A DNA stretch of 64,000 bases from Paenibacillus ehimensis NBRC 15659 (GTDB taxonomy: Bacteria > Bacillota > Bacilli > Paenibacillales > NBRC-103111), in NCBI RefSeq assembly GCF_004000785.1, contig NZ_BILX01000007.1, forward strand, positions 1 through 64,000, in the 5' to 3' direction. Under the pieces are notes generated by a model that had not been told where the DNA came from, ran no database searches, and worked only from the letters and a program-made list of their open reading frames with translations. Positions 16,065 to 24,616 of the stretch are shown here, one piece after another. Within the stretch, counting starts at the first letter, position 1. The number at the start of each line of letters is the position of its first letter. The position numbers were made by a program, and so were the translations under genes.

Positions 16065-17549
16065 CTACTTATATTCCTGCAAATGCTGACGGAACCGGTC
16101 GACCACCTCCGGCGTTTCGTCCAGCTTATATTTGCGGGCCGGCCGGTCGTCCGGATCGAAATCCGTATGGCTCCACCAGATGGCCGCTTTCAGCTTGGGA
16201 TATTTCTTGATGTCCTTAAACATGTGGTCCACCCACTGCGCTTTATCTCCGCCGACGGAACTGGAGGCAAATTCCGTGATCATCAGCGGCTGTTCGAACC
16301 ACTTGCTGTATTGGGCGTACAAAGGCGCATACAGCTCGTCGAAGGTGCTCCATTGCTCGCCCGGGTAATACGTGCCCGTATTGTACGCGGTCAGCCCGAT
16401 CACATCCACGTAGGCGTCGCCCGGATAATAAAGCAGCGGATGATTCCACTGGAATTCGGGCTTGGACAGGTGATTCGGATTCCATACCCACAATACGTTA
16501 TCGACGCCCTGACTCTGGAACGTCCGGTAAATGTATTTCCAGACCTCCGTATACAGCTCCGGGTCCTTGGAGTTATGATAGGCGGAATAAGGCACCCAGT
16601 CCCCGTTCATCTCGTTGTTGAGCCGGAACAGCAGGGGCCGGCCGAACGCCTTGATGTCCTGCGCGTATTTGGTGAAAAACTCGTCATATTTTCCGTTCAA
16701 AATGTCGTACATCACGCTGGGATTCGCTTCGCCGAACCGCATCGTTTGCAGCGTCAATTGGACCAGGCGGTTGTCATCGTACGCGTTTTTCAGATCGTCC
16801 GCCGGAAAGCCTGTGGATAGAGACTTGTACAGGATCAACAGACCGAACTTATAGTCCAGCTTCTGCTCCAACGCATGGAGAATGTCCATTCTTCCCGGAG
16901 CCGACCGCTCGTAAATGCCCCATTTCAGCCCGTCCGTCATAAACAGCTTGCGGTACGCTTCCGCCGTTTCCGGATTCGTTTTGAGCGGCTCCCTCTTCGT
17001 CACCGTGCCGAGCTCCGGCTTGTCCCCTTGAGTCGGAATGACCCGGAAGGAATTCACGATCTCCTCGTCATTCGTGACGGGCCGGGCGGATTTGATCACG
17101 ATGGTGTACACCTCTTTGTCGTTTTTGACGATCTCGGCGCTGGCATAGTAGGGCTTGTCGTTCTCCACGTGCTTGAGCTTATCGCGCTCCCATTTCAGCA
17201 AATGGACGGACAGGCCGCCCACCGTCTTGGTTTCGTTCTTGGTCACGCGGTGATCCTTCGTATTCTCGATAAACCGGTTGCCGTACCCGATATACGTGGC
17301 GGCATCGGACACGGTGCCGTTGAAATTGTCGTAGTACACGTCGATTTGGGTCGTTTCGTCCAAAAAACGCGTTCTGACCCCGGGCCAGGAACGGTCGACT
17401 TTCATTTGCTTAGGGTAGCTCAGTTCATATCCGTAGGGCAAATCGGTATACGTCGCCATAGGCTCGGTAAGCACGGATCGAGCGATAAAAACGCCGAGCA
17501 GAGCGACCAATGCGCCGCCGGAAAGGACATGCGTTTTTTTGAGCTTCAT
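16065..17549 (-). CDS. Membrane-anchored glycoside hydrolase, GH26 (beta-mannanase-like)
   Basis: 494-aa exported protein. Residues 8-27 are a hydrophobic signal anchor without a clear cleavage or lipobox. Residues about 35-175 form an extra N-terminal domain of unknown kind (TDLPYGYELSYPKQMKVD). The catalytic part from about 205 is GH26-like: acid/base E313 in FRLNNEMNGDW, nucleophile E426 in PLMITEFASS, plus WVWNPN and WWSH around the substrate cleft. GH26 enzymes cut beta-mannans or mixed beta-glucans; here the partners are a PAP2 enzyme and a solute-binding lipoprotein, suggesting extracellular polymer processing. The start overlaps the end of the PAP2 gene (ATGA). Confidence 0.85.
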   Translation of the reverse strand: MKLKKTHVLSGGALVALLGVFIARSVLTEPMATYTDLPYGYELSYPKQMKVDRSWPGVRTRFLDETTQIDVYYDNFNGTVSDAATYIGYGNRFIENTKDHRVTKNETKTVGGLSVHLLKWERDKLKHVENDKPYYASAEIVKNDKEVYTIVIKSARPVTNDEEIVNSFRVIPTQGDKPELGTVTKREPLKTNPETAEAYRKLFMTDGLKWGIYERSAPGRMDILHALEQKLDYKFGLLILYKSLSTGFPADDLKNAYDDNRLVQLTLQTMRFGEANPSVMYDILNGKYDEFFTKYAQDIKAFGRPLLFRLNNEMNGDWVPYSAYHNSKDPELYTEVWKYIYRTFQSQGVDNVLWVWNPNHLSKPEFQWNHPLLYYPGDAYVDVIGLTAYNTGTYYPGEQWSTFDELYAPLYAQYSKWFEQPLMITEFASSSVGGDKAQWVDHMFKDIKKYPKLKAAIWWSHTDFDPDDRPARKYKLDETPEVVDRFRQHLQEYK

Positions 17550-18451
17550 CCGGCTCTTCCTCCCGCTGCCGCATAAAGCTTGTTAAACCGGGCGGGGATG
17601 AGCTTGCATCCCCAATAGATGACGGCATCCGCAAGCTTGACGACGCCGTAGGCGAACAGCATGCCTGCGACGACATCAAGCACCCAGTGGATCTGCAAAT
17701 ACATCGTCGAGAAGATGATGGCAGAGCAGTAGGTCACCATGACGTATTTGAAAATACGGTCCCGCTCGCGCAGCGCCAGCAGCAGCATCGCGAATGAAAT
17801 CGACGTATGCATGCTCGGGAAGCAGTTCATGACATTCGTCAGCAAATCGTTTTCCGTGGCGAACTGGCGGCCGAGCAAATCGGGCTGCCCTTTCACCCAC
17901 CACACCTCGCGCAGCAGGATCAAGTGATAGAACGGCAAAATGAGCGGAAATTGCAGCAAATGGCCCGACAAGGCGTAGGACAGCATTTTTTTCACGCTGC
18001 GGGTCCAATAGCTGCGCACGATGCAGATCCAGAGCGAGAGCACGAACCCGTAGTTGTAAATCCATACCATGATTTTATCCAGCCTCGGATGGCTGACCGC
18101 CCGGGCCCATGCCGCATCGTTGAACGGAATACGATTCATCAAGCTGTCCCAGTTCCAGACGTGAAGGTTATTCTGAAACATCCGGTAGGCGATAGACCAC
18201 CAGATGTGGTTGCCGGAGCCGTAGAAATAATAGAACACTCCGAGAAGCGGAACCCCCGCCGCAAGAAATTTTATCCATTCGACGTCAACCTGGTCCTTTC
18301 GCACTCCAACCAGGCAAATCAAAAGCAGGACCCAGCACTCCAAGGTCCAGCCGCCGACGGTGCCGATGCGCCAAACTAAGTAAATCGATGCTAAAATACC
18401 GCACATCGTCCAGTCGATTCCATTTGTCCATCGTCTTGGCTTCTCCGACAT
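17546..18451 (-). CDS. PAP2-superfamily membrane enzyme (Aur1/Ipt1-like)
   Basis: 301-aa integral membrane protein with about six transmembrane helices. PAP2 motifs: CFPSMHTSISFAM (residues 210-222, H215) and QIHWVLDVVAGM (H255, D259), the catalytic His-Asp pair of lipid phosphatases and phospho-alcohol transferases. The Trp- and Tyr-rich front half resembles the inositolphosphotransferase Aur1/Ipt1-like branch, which moves head groups onto lipid or glycan acceptors. It lies between a solute-binding lipoprotein (21 bp upstream) and GH26 (4-bp overlap), so it likely modifies or transfers a cell-surface glycolipid or polymer; this is inference. Confidence 0.85.
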   Translation of the reverse strand: MSEKPRRWTNGIDWTMCGILASIYLVWRIGTVGGWTLECWVLLLICLVGVRKDQVDVEWIKFLAAGVPLLGVFYYFYGSGNHIWWSIAYRMFQNNLHVWNWDSLMNRIPFNDAAWARAVSHPRLDKIMVWIYNYGFVLSLWICIVRSYWTRSVKKMLSYALSGHLLQFPLILPFYHLILLREVWWVKGQPDLLGRQFATENDLLTNVMNCFPSMHTSISFAMLLLALRERDRIFKYVMVTYCSAIIFSTMYLQIHWVLDVVAGMLFAYGVVKLADAVIYWGCKLIPARFNKLYAAAGGRAG

Positions 18452-18472
18452 CGTTCGATCTCCCCGACAAGG

Positions 18473-19930
18473 CTAACCCTGCCCTTTCTTTTCCGTATCT
18501 TTCTGTTCCCGTTTCGCTTTGTTGTAAATGTCCTGCCCTTTTTCCTGCATCGTTTTGAGAGCTTCATCGACCGATTTTTTGCTTTCGACGACGGCTTGCA
18601 CCTCCGCTTCGGCCATTTGGTCGAAGGCCGAGTAGAACGACACCGGCACCGGCTCCGCGCCTTTCGGATAGCCGTTACGGACCATTTTCAGCATCGTGAG
18701 CGGTTCGAGGCTGCGGCCGTCCCGTTCTTTGATGTAGGCCGTTCTGGTGGACAGCTCGCCCGGATTCGAGGAGACCGTCGCTTTGGCTACTTCCTCGCTG
18801 TTGATATATTTGACCAATTCCCAGGCTGCCCGCTGGTTGGGCGAATCGACATGGACGGCAAAGAACTTCGAAACGGACACCGCATCCGAAGCTTCCGGGT
18901 TTCTCGGATCGACCGGAACGGTCACGATATCCCAATTGACCGGTTTGACGTCCTTGAGCGAATCCTTGGCCTGCAGAAGCGTCTCAATATAGTACGATCC
19001 CCCGATGGTCATGGCGGCTTTGCCGGTGACGAACAAGTCTTGCTTCAAGATATCTTCCATTGTCATTCCGTTGCCCGGTTCGATCGGCTTGCTGTCTTTT
19101 GCATTATAGATTGCGCCTGATTTCATGGCTTCTGCGGCCAGGGTCAGCGCCTTTTTCCAGCCGTCGGATTGAAGGGTCACCGTTCCTTTCTCCCGGTCGA
19201 GGATGGACAAGCCCAGGGCGGACCCGATCTCGTTCATGTATTTGTATCCGACCGGCTTGCCGCCATTAAACTGGTAGTACGAGGCCATCCCGTAGATGCG
19301 CTGCTCGCCCTGGCCGTTGGTCGGAAAACGCTTGGCAAGCTCGAGCACCTCCTCCCATGTCATCTGGTTTTTCGGAAGCGGCACTCCATGCTTCTCGAAC
19401 AGATCCCGGTTATAAAACAGCGCTTGGCTGAAGAAGGAGGGGGCCAGCCCGTACAGCTTGCCGTCGCCCATGGATTTGATTTGCTCGAGGACGGTCGGCA
19501 TCATGTTCTCGACATCGAACTTGTCCTGACGAATGACATCGTCAAGCTGAAGCAGCTTGCCGTCGGCAGCCCATTGCTCGAACAATTCGGACGTCGGGAA
19601 TAAAAGCACGTCGGGTTTTTCTTCGTCAACTAATTTTTGGTATTCCTTTTTGGTGTCTTTTCCCGGATCGAAGATGCTTTGCATGGAAACCACTTGCACG
19701 TCGATGTTCGGGAATTTGGCGGAGAACAAGGAGCCATACATCTGGGAAAAATAATTTTTGTCGAAAAAAAGCACCTTGATGCTCGCTTTCTCGTCCTTGC
19801 CCAGTTCCTTTAACGTTACGGCAGGCTTGCCTCCTTCACCACCGGCGAGCTTGTCGGAGCTGCATCCTGTCATTGTGGCGGCCAGAGATAAAGCCAGTCC
19901 CGCCGGTACCCATTTAGACCATCGTTTCAT
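18473..19930 (-). CDS. Extracellular solute-binding lipoprotein (family 1), orphan
   Basis: 485-aa lipoprotein. MKRWSKWVPAGLALSLAA is the signal, with lipobox MTGC and lipid Cys at 23. The body is a sugar ABC receptor of SBP family 1 (MalE/UgpB-like): IKVLFFDKNYFSQMYG, KLYGLAPSFFSQALFYNRDLF, MTWEEVLELAKRFP. It closely resembles the two SBP domains encoded at 20684-23684, sharing the KLYGLAP and MTWEE blocks. No permease or ATPase is nearby. ATG 19930 follows GGTGGGAT; a GTG four codons upstream is within that site. It is the first gene of an operon with PAP2 and GH26, and starts under an ECF-like promoter (20010-20034). Confidence 0.88.
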   Translation of the reverse strand: MKRWSKWVPAGLALSLAATMTGCSSDKLAGGEGGKPAVTLKELGKDEKASIKVLFFDKNYFSQMYGSLFSAKFPNIDVQVVSMQSIFDPGKDTKKEYQKLVDEEKPDVLLFPTSELFEQWAADGKLLQLDDVIRQDKFDVENMMPTVLEQIKSMGDGKLYGLAPSFFSQALFYNRDLFEKHGVPLPKNQMTWEEVLELAKRFPTNGQGEQRIYGMASYYQFNGGKPVGYKYMNEIGSALGLSILDREKGTVTLQSDGWKKALTLAAEAMKSGAIYNAKDSKPIEPGNGMTMEDILKQDLFVTGKAAMTIGGSYYIETLLQAKDSLKDVKPVNWDIVTVPVDPRNPEASDAVSVSKFFAVHVDSPNQRAAWELVKYINSEEVAKATVSSNPGELSTRTAYIKERDGRSLEPLTMLKMVRNGYPKGAEPVPVSFYSAFDQMAEAEVQAVVESKKSVDEALKTMQEKGQDIYNKAKREQKDTEKKGQG

Positions 19931-20009
19931 TTGCGATCCCACCCATTTCCGAAGTGTGATGACGATGCGTTTTCGTCACCCCTTCTGTTTTTTTTGTTGT
20001 CAAGCAGTA

Positions 20010-20034
20010 GACGGGGGATTCGCGGATTCGTTCC
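20010..20034 (-). promoter_or_regulatory. ECF-type promoter of the lipoprotein/PAP2/GH26 operon
   Basis: Minus strand: GGAACG (-35), 15 bp, CGTC (-10), about 80 bp before ATG 19930. Same form and spacing as the promoter of the divergent ECF sigma gene. Confidence 0.5.
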
Positions 20035-20092
20035 GTTGGGCGTGCATTTTTTTGTAAAAGAGGCGGCGAGCTTAAAATTTTTCTGAAAGAAG

Positions 20093-20117
20093 GGAACCTT
20101 TCCTCCGTTTCTCCGTC
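20093..20117 (+). promoter_or_regulatory. ECF-type promoter of the sigma factor operon
   Basis: GGAACC (20093-20098), followed by TTT, and CGTC (20114-20117) with 15 bp between; resembles ECF promoters with AAC in -35 and CGT in -10. Lies 24 bp before the GTG start, suggesting autoregulation. Confidence 0.55.
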
Positions 20118-20141
20118 CAATTCATTGTGAGGTGAACCCGG

Positions 20142-20687
20142 GTGGCCTTTGAATACTTAAAATCGATGTCCGGCGGCTTGGATAAAAACGCCGTTCTTTC
20201 GGACATCATGCTGACGTACGGCGAAGACGTATGGAATTATGCTTTTTTCCTGTCGAAAAACCGGACGTTGGCGGACGATGTGACGCAGGACGTGTTCGTA
20301 CGGGTGTACGAGCGGTTATATACGTTTCGCGGCGAGGCCAGCATCAAGACATGGCTGCTCGCCATTACCCGCAATCTGGTGCGCGATCATTGGCGGTCGG
20401 CGTGGATACGCCGCGTCATTCCTTTCGGCATTCTGCGTCAGGAAGGCCAGGAGCCGTCCGCGGAATCGCAGGTGATCGGCCTGCTGGCCGAGGAGGAAGT
20501 GTGGAACACGGTGCTCGGCTTGCCCTTCAAGCTGCGCGAGGTGCTGCTGCTGCATGCGCACCATCAGCTGTCTTACGCGGAAATCGCGAAGCTGCTGAAC
20601 GTGTCCGAAGGTACGGTGAAATCTAGACTTTCCCGGGCGCGCGCCAAAGTATCGCAGCAGCTCGGCGAGGAGGGGAGAAAGGTATGA
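20142..20687 (+). CDS. ECF-family RNA polymerase sigma factor
   Basis: 181-aa sigma-70 factor with only regions 2 and 4. Region 2 is residues about 25-85 (LADDVTQDVFVRVYERLYTF, SIKTWLLAITRNLVRDHWR); region 4 helix-turn-helix is about 138-172 (LSYAEIAKLLNVSEGTVKSRLSRAR). The start is GTG 20142 with GAGGTG eight bases upstream. The stop overlaps the next gene as ATGA, the position normally held by an anti-sigma factor. Promoters of the same ECF form stand before this gene and before the divergent lipoprotein operon, so both are likely targets (inference). Confidence 0.92.
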   Translation: MAFEYLKSMSGGLDKNAVLSDIMLTYGEDVWNYAFFLSKNRTLADDVTQDVFVRVYERLYTFRGEASIKTWLLAITRNLVRDHWRSAWIRRVIPFGILRQEGQEPSAESQVIGLLAEEEVWNTVLGLPFKLREVLLLHAHHQLSYAEIAKLLNVSEGTVKSRLSRARAKVSQQLGEEGRKV

Positions 20688-22273
20688 CGAAACGGCTCGA
20701 GCCCGAACATTGGGAGAAGCACTTGACCCGGCTGCAGCTCAGGGAAGGCGGCTTTTCCAAGGAACTCATGTATAAGGTGAAGGAGCGGGTGGAGATGAAG
20801 CAGCCGCCCATCGGCAGGAAACGCTGGCTCCGTTGGAGCCCCGCGCTAGCGTGCGCGCTTGTGCTGACGGTCGGATGGACCCAGGCGGACCGGCTGGTTG
20901 AAGGGCTGTCCAAGCTGTCCAAGCCGCGGGAAAAGGCGGCTTTGGAGGCGATGGACCCGAATAAAGAGAAGACGCTGAAGGTTTCGTATTTTCATGAAAC
21001 AACCTTCATGATGCAATATGGTAAAGCGTTTACGATCCGTTACCCGAATGTCGAGGTGAAGGTGGCGACAGGAATCGGGAGCCCTCCGTATGCTGAGATA
21101 AACCGGCCCAATCTTGAGGAACAGATGGAAAAAGACAAGCCCGACGTGCTGGCGCTGTCGCTGCCCGAATACGCGAAGTTGGCCAAAGAGGGCAAGCTGT
21201 ACGCGTTGGACGACGTGATCCGGCAGGAGGGCTTCGATCTGCAAAATATGCACTCCGGCGTCGTCGATATGCTTCGAACGGAGGGCGGAGGCAAGCTGTA
21301 CGGGCTCGCGCCGGATTACGACCAGCTCGCGCTCTTTTACAACAAGGAGCTGTTTGACAAACATGGGATCAGCTACCCGAAGAACGGCATGAGCTGGGAG
21401 GAGCTGCTGCAGCTCGCTTCCCGGTTCCCGTCCGGACCGAATGCAAAGGATCGGGTCTATGGTCTTGCGATACGCGCATATTCCGATCCTTACGATTTGG
21501 TCCTGCAGGCGGGCAAGGCCAAGGGGCTTAACGTCCTCGACCCTTCAGGCAAGCAGGTCACCGTCAATACGCCGGAGTGGCAGAAGGTGTGGACGGCCGT
21601 GCTCGATGCAGCCCGCGGCGGGTATATCTATGAGCAGCCGACGATGAAAGGATCGTTTACAAGGGAAGACATGTACAAGGCCAATCTGTTCATGACAGGG
21701 CAGGCGGCGATGACGCTGCAGAGCTATGGCTTCGTCAAGGAGTTGAACGAGGCCGCTACGAAATACAAGATGGCCCCGATTCCGTGGGAACTCGCAACCG
21801 AGCCGACGGACCCGTCCCGGCCGAATGAATCGTCTTCCTTCTCGGTCGGCACGATCTATGCGGTGAATGCCGCCTCCGAGAACCGGAGAGAGGCATGGGA
21901 GCTGGTCAAATTCATCAACAGCGAGGAAGCTACCCGCAAAATGCTTACACAAACCGTCGGCAGCTATTCTACGCCTGCCCGTTTGCCGAGTCTCCCGACG
22001 GTCAAGGGGCAAGAAAAGCTCGTCGAAGCGTTCACGAGCCTTCGTCCGTCGGCGGAGCCGCAGGAGACCCCCGTCGTGCCGACAGAGTTTTACTCGGCCT
22101 TCCGGGAGCTGGCGGTGCAATTGTCCAAGGACGTGTTGAATGGCAAGAAGACGGTCTCCCAAGCGACACAGGAGCTTCAAACCAGCGGACAGCAGGCGCT
22201 GATTCAAGCGAAAAACGCAGCGCAGAAGAAGCCGGCCGGAGCTCAAGCGCCGGTGGGCAGCGGAACACCATAG
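20684..22273 (+). CDS. Membrane-anchored solute-binding protein in anti-sigma position (putative anti-sigma/SBP fusion)
   Basis: 529-aa protein. Residues 1-50 are charged and cytoplasmic (EHWEKHLTRLQLREGGFSKE), residues about 51-66 a single membrane span (WSPALACALVLTVGW) without a lipobox Cys, and residues about 95-510 a complete extracellular solute-binding domain of family 1, with KLYGLAPDYDQLALFYNKELF and GMSWEELLQLASRFP as in the neighbouring lipoproteins. Translation is coupled to the ECF sigma gene by ATGA. Layout and topology match an anti-sigma factor whose sensor part is a sugar receptor: ligand binding outside would release the sigma factor inside. No classical anti-sigma (ZAS) motif is visible in the short cytoplasmic part, so the anti-sigma role is inference. 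Confidence 0.8.
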   Translation: MTKRLEPEHWEKHLTRLQLREGGFSKELMYKVKERVEMKQPPIGRKRWLRWSPALACALVLTVGWTQADRLVEGLSKLSKPREKAALEAMDPNKEKTLKVSYFHETTFMMQYGKAFTIRYPNVEVKVATGIGSPPYAEINRPNLEEQMEKDKPDVLALSLPEYAKLAKEGKLYALDDVIRQEGFDLQNMHSGVVDMLRTEGGGKLYGLAPDYDQLALFYNKELFDKHGISYPKNGMSWEELLQLASRFPSGPNAKDRVYGLAIRAYSDPYDLVLQAGKAKGLNVLDPSGKQVTVNTPEWQKVWTAVLDAARGGYIYEQPTMKGSFTREDMYKANLFMTGQAAMTLQSYGFVKELNEAATKYKMAPIPWELATEPTDPSRPNESSSFSVGTIYAVNAASENRREAWELVKFINSEEATRKMLTQTVGSYSTPARLPSLPTVKGQEKLVEAFTSLRPSAEPQETPVVPTEFYSAFRELAVQLSKDVLNGKKTVSQATQELQTSGQQALIQAKNAAQKKPAGAQAPVGSGTP

Positions 22274-22283
22274 GGGGAGAGCA

Positions 22284-23684
22284 ATGGACCGGAGCGGAAC
22301 AACAAGAAATCGGAAGAACAAGCTGCTGCTCCTCCTGCTGGCAGTTGCGCTGGCGTGGAGCGCAGCCGGCTGCAGCGATGCGCCGGCCGCCCCGCCGGAG
22401 CGGGGGAAGCTCAAGGTGGCTTACTACAGTCAGGAAATGTTTGACGATCAGTACGGCGATTATTTTATGGCCAAATTCCCCGAGCTTGAGGTGGAAGTCA
22501 TCGCAACGTCGGATACGATGGGCCCCGGCAAAAACCCGCAGAAAGAAATGGACAAGCTGCTGGACGAGCAGAAGCCCGATCTTATTATTACAGGCTCCTG
22601 GGAGTATCAGCGGCTGGCGGCGGGGGGCAAGCTGTACGAGCTGGACTCGTTTATCAAGCAGGACAAATTCGATATCGAAAACATGCTTCCTGCCGCCATC
22701 GATTATTTGCGCGCCAAGGGCGGCGGCAAGCTGTATGGGCTTGCCCCTCAATTTTCGACCTCGGTATTGTATTACAATAAAGGGCTGTTCGACACGTACA
22801 AGGTTCCTTACCCGAAAGACGGGATGACCTGGGACGACCTGTTTGAGCTGGCAGGCAAATTCCGCGGCGCGAAGACCGGGACGGACCGGATTTACGGATT
22901 TCATCAGCCGCTTATGATGTTCAAGTTTTGGTTGGTCCGGTCCATGGGACAGGACATGGGACTCCATGTGACGGATGCGAAGGGACGTACCGTCACCATC
23001 GACACGGAGGCTTGGCAGAAAGTATTCTCGCAGATTACGGAAGCCTGGAAGAACGGCTCCATACCGGTGATTGCCGGGAAAAACAACAAAGGCCGCTGGG
23101 ACAAGGAAGATATCGATTATGCGGACTTGTTCAGCCAGGGACGTGCGGCGATGACCATAAGCGGTCCGTGGCAGATTAACCAGCTGCAGCAAAGCGGCTC
23201 GAAGATTGATTGGCAGATCGTGAAGCCGCCTTCGCCGGACGGCATCGGCTCGTGGCAGCCGAATTTTTCCCTGAATCCGATTTTTGCGATTGGGGCGGGG
23301 ACGGAACAGGCGGACAAGGCTTGGAAGGTCATCCGCTATTTCAACAGTGCGGAAGCGGCGAAAGTCGAATCGAAGACGTCCAATTCGCTGCTGACCCGTT
23401 CGGGCTTCGTCAAAACGGTGGACGGCCGCAGCATGGAGCCGTTTTACCAAGTGAAGTACGACGATACGCTGGGCGGGGGAATGGACTTGAATCCGAATAT
23501 CCCCAGTCGTTTTTATGAGGAATTCGTTAAAAAGGCGGATGAGCAGATCGAAAGGATCATGACCGGAAAATCGACGGTGCGGCAGGCGCTGCAGCAGCTT
23601 CAAAAGGAAGGCCAGCAGGTGCTGGATGAAGCATGGCTGGCGGAACCCCCGGAACCGGAGGCGGGCGGAGGAGCGGCAAAATAG
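22284..23684 (+). CDS. Extracellular solute-binding lipoprotein (family 1), orphan
   Basis: 466-aa lipoprotein. N-terminus MDRSGTTRNRKNK plus a Leu-rich core and lipobox SAAGC, lipid Cys at 30. The family 1 SBP body starts KLKVAYYSQEMFDDQYGDYF and carries KLYGLAPQFSTSVLYYNKGLF and GMTWDDLFELAGKF, clearly paralogous to the SBP domain of the gene upstream and to the divergent lipoprotein. C-terminal tail is Pro/Glu/Gly-rich. It starts 10 bp after the membrane-anchored SBP gene and ends the ECF operon. With no ABC permease here, it may present the ligand to the membrane-anchored sensor, or serve a transporter encoded elsewhere. Confidence 0.87.
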   Translation: MDRSGTTRNRKNKLLLLLLAVALAWSAAGCSDAPAAPPERGKLKVAYYSQEMFDDQYGDYFMAKFPELEVEVIATSDTMGPGKNPQKEMDKLLDEQKPDLIITGSWEYQRLAAGGKLYELDSFIKQDKFDIENMLPAAIDYLRAKGGGKLYGLAPQFSTSVLYYNKGLFDTYKVPYPKDGMTWDDLFELAGKFRGAKTGTDRIYGFHQPLMMFKFWLVRSMGQDMGLHVTDAKGRTVTIDTEAWQKVFSQITEAWKNGSIPVIAGKNNKGRWDKEDIDYADLFSQGRAAMTISGPWQINQLQQSGSKIDWQIVKPPSPDGIGSWQPNFSLNPIFAIGAGTEQADKAWKVIRYFNSAEAAKVESKTSNSLLTRSGFVKTVDGRSMEPFYQVKYDDTLGGGMDLNPNIPSRFYEEFVKKADEQIERIMTGKSTVRQALQQLQKEGQQVLDEAWLAEPPEPEAGGGAAK

Positions 23685-23727
23685 CGCGGCCTGTTGCAAA
23701 GCTTTCTAAACGGACCGAATATAAAAG

Positions 23728-23779
23728 AGATTGCCGACCACCCGGCCTCAAGGCAGGGTAGCGGCAATCTTTTTTTTTC
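23728..23779 (+). terminator. Terminator of the ECF operon
   Basis: Arms AGATTGCCG (23728-23736) and CGGCAATCT (23762-23770) with inner CACCC/GGGT pairs, then nine T. Confidence 0.85.
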
Positions 23780-23862
23780 AAAAATTGGTTTTCTGAGCGC
23801 CATTCATAGTTTACTTATAGGGCTTAACGATGCTGCCGACCGGCTGAAGCCGCTCCGGAATT

Positions 23863-24570
23863 TTACCGGCTGCCGAGACCATCCATCACATCGTCCAGCC
23901 ACTCGTAGACGCGTTGATTGAACAAGATCTGCGCCCCGAATTGGCAGTGCTCTTCGCGGCCATCCTCCGCCGTAAAGAGCATGAACGTTTTGGGGCAGGT
24001 CAGCGCCTCGTAAAGCTTCGCCGGCTGGCCGGCGAAGAAATGGTCGCCTCCGCTTCGCATACGAGCATAGGACATTGAATTTGGCTGGGATCCCCTCCAA
24101 CGTGAACGGCTGCGTTTTCTCGATCAGCTCCAGGAATGTTTTCGCCTGAAACGTGAACCGCCGTTATCGACAGTCCAGCGGACGCCGGTGTTGTTGGCCA
24201 TCAGCTCTGGGATAAAGGTCTCCAGCTTGCCCGGTTCGTTAAAGTCCATGGTCACTCCCTCGGGGGCCATTTCGCCGGATTGGAAGGTGAACAAGCCGTC
24301 GTTCGCGATACAAGCGGCAAGGCGGTGCTCATAGGCTGCGGCCCGCGGAGCCCAAAGTCCTCCGAGACTGATGCCCATCAGAGCGATTCGCTGCTTATCC
24401 ACCTCCGGCCGGGTATGTAAATCATCGACGACCGGCGTGATCACGTTCTCCCAATCGTGGCGGAACGGAATGCGCTGCAGCCGAATCGTGGCGCCTTGAC
24501 CCAGCCCTTCGAACGTCGGGCAGTTATATCCCCGTTGAAGCGCCGCCGCGGCTCCGCCGAAATAGATCAA
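23863..24570 (-). pseudogene. Alpha/beta hydrolase remnant (truncated and frameshifted)
   Basis: Minus-strand remains of a large alpha/beta hydrolase (acyl-peptidase/FrsA-like). The upstream piece has YFGGAAAALQRGYNC, FRHDWENVITPVVDDL and the nucleophile elbow GISLGG with catalytic Ser; it shifts frame near 24110-24150. The downstream piece reads CPMLVCEAE and, after another shift near 24050, DHFFAGQPAKLYEALTCPK and EEHCQFGAQILFNQRVYEWL, which includes the His region. There is no natural start: homology begins abruptly at 24570, so roughly the first third is missing. It lies back to back with a decayed PadR gene, suggesting one deletion event removed both 5' parts. Confidence 0.75.
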
Positions 24571-24616
24571 TGTGGTACTATGGAGAAATCAAGGCCAAAT
24601 CAGAGGAGTTGTCTTC

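Noticed and set aside
22032-23699. Minus-strand 555-codon open frame opposite the SBP lipoprotein
   Set aside because: Arg/His/Leu-rich composition typical of an antisense frame in GC-rich DNA; the plus-strand lipoprotein is clear.
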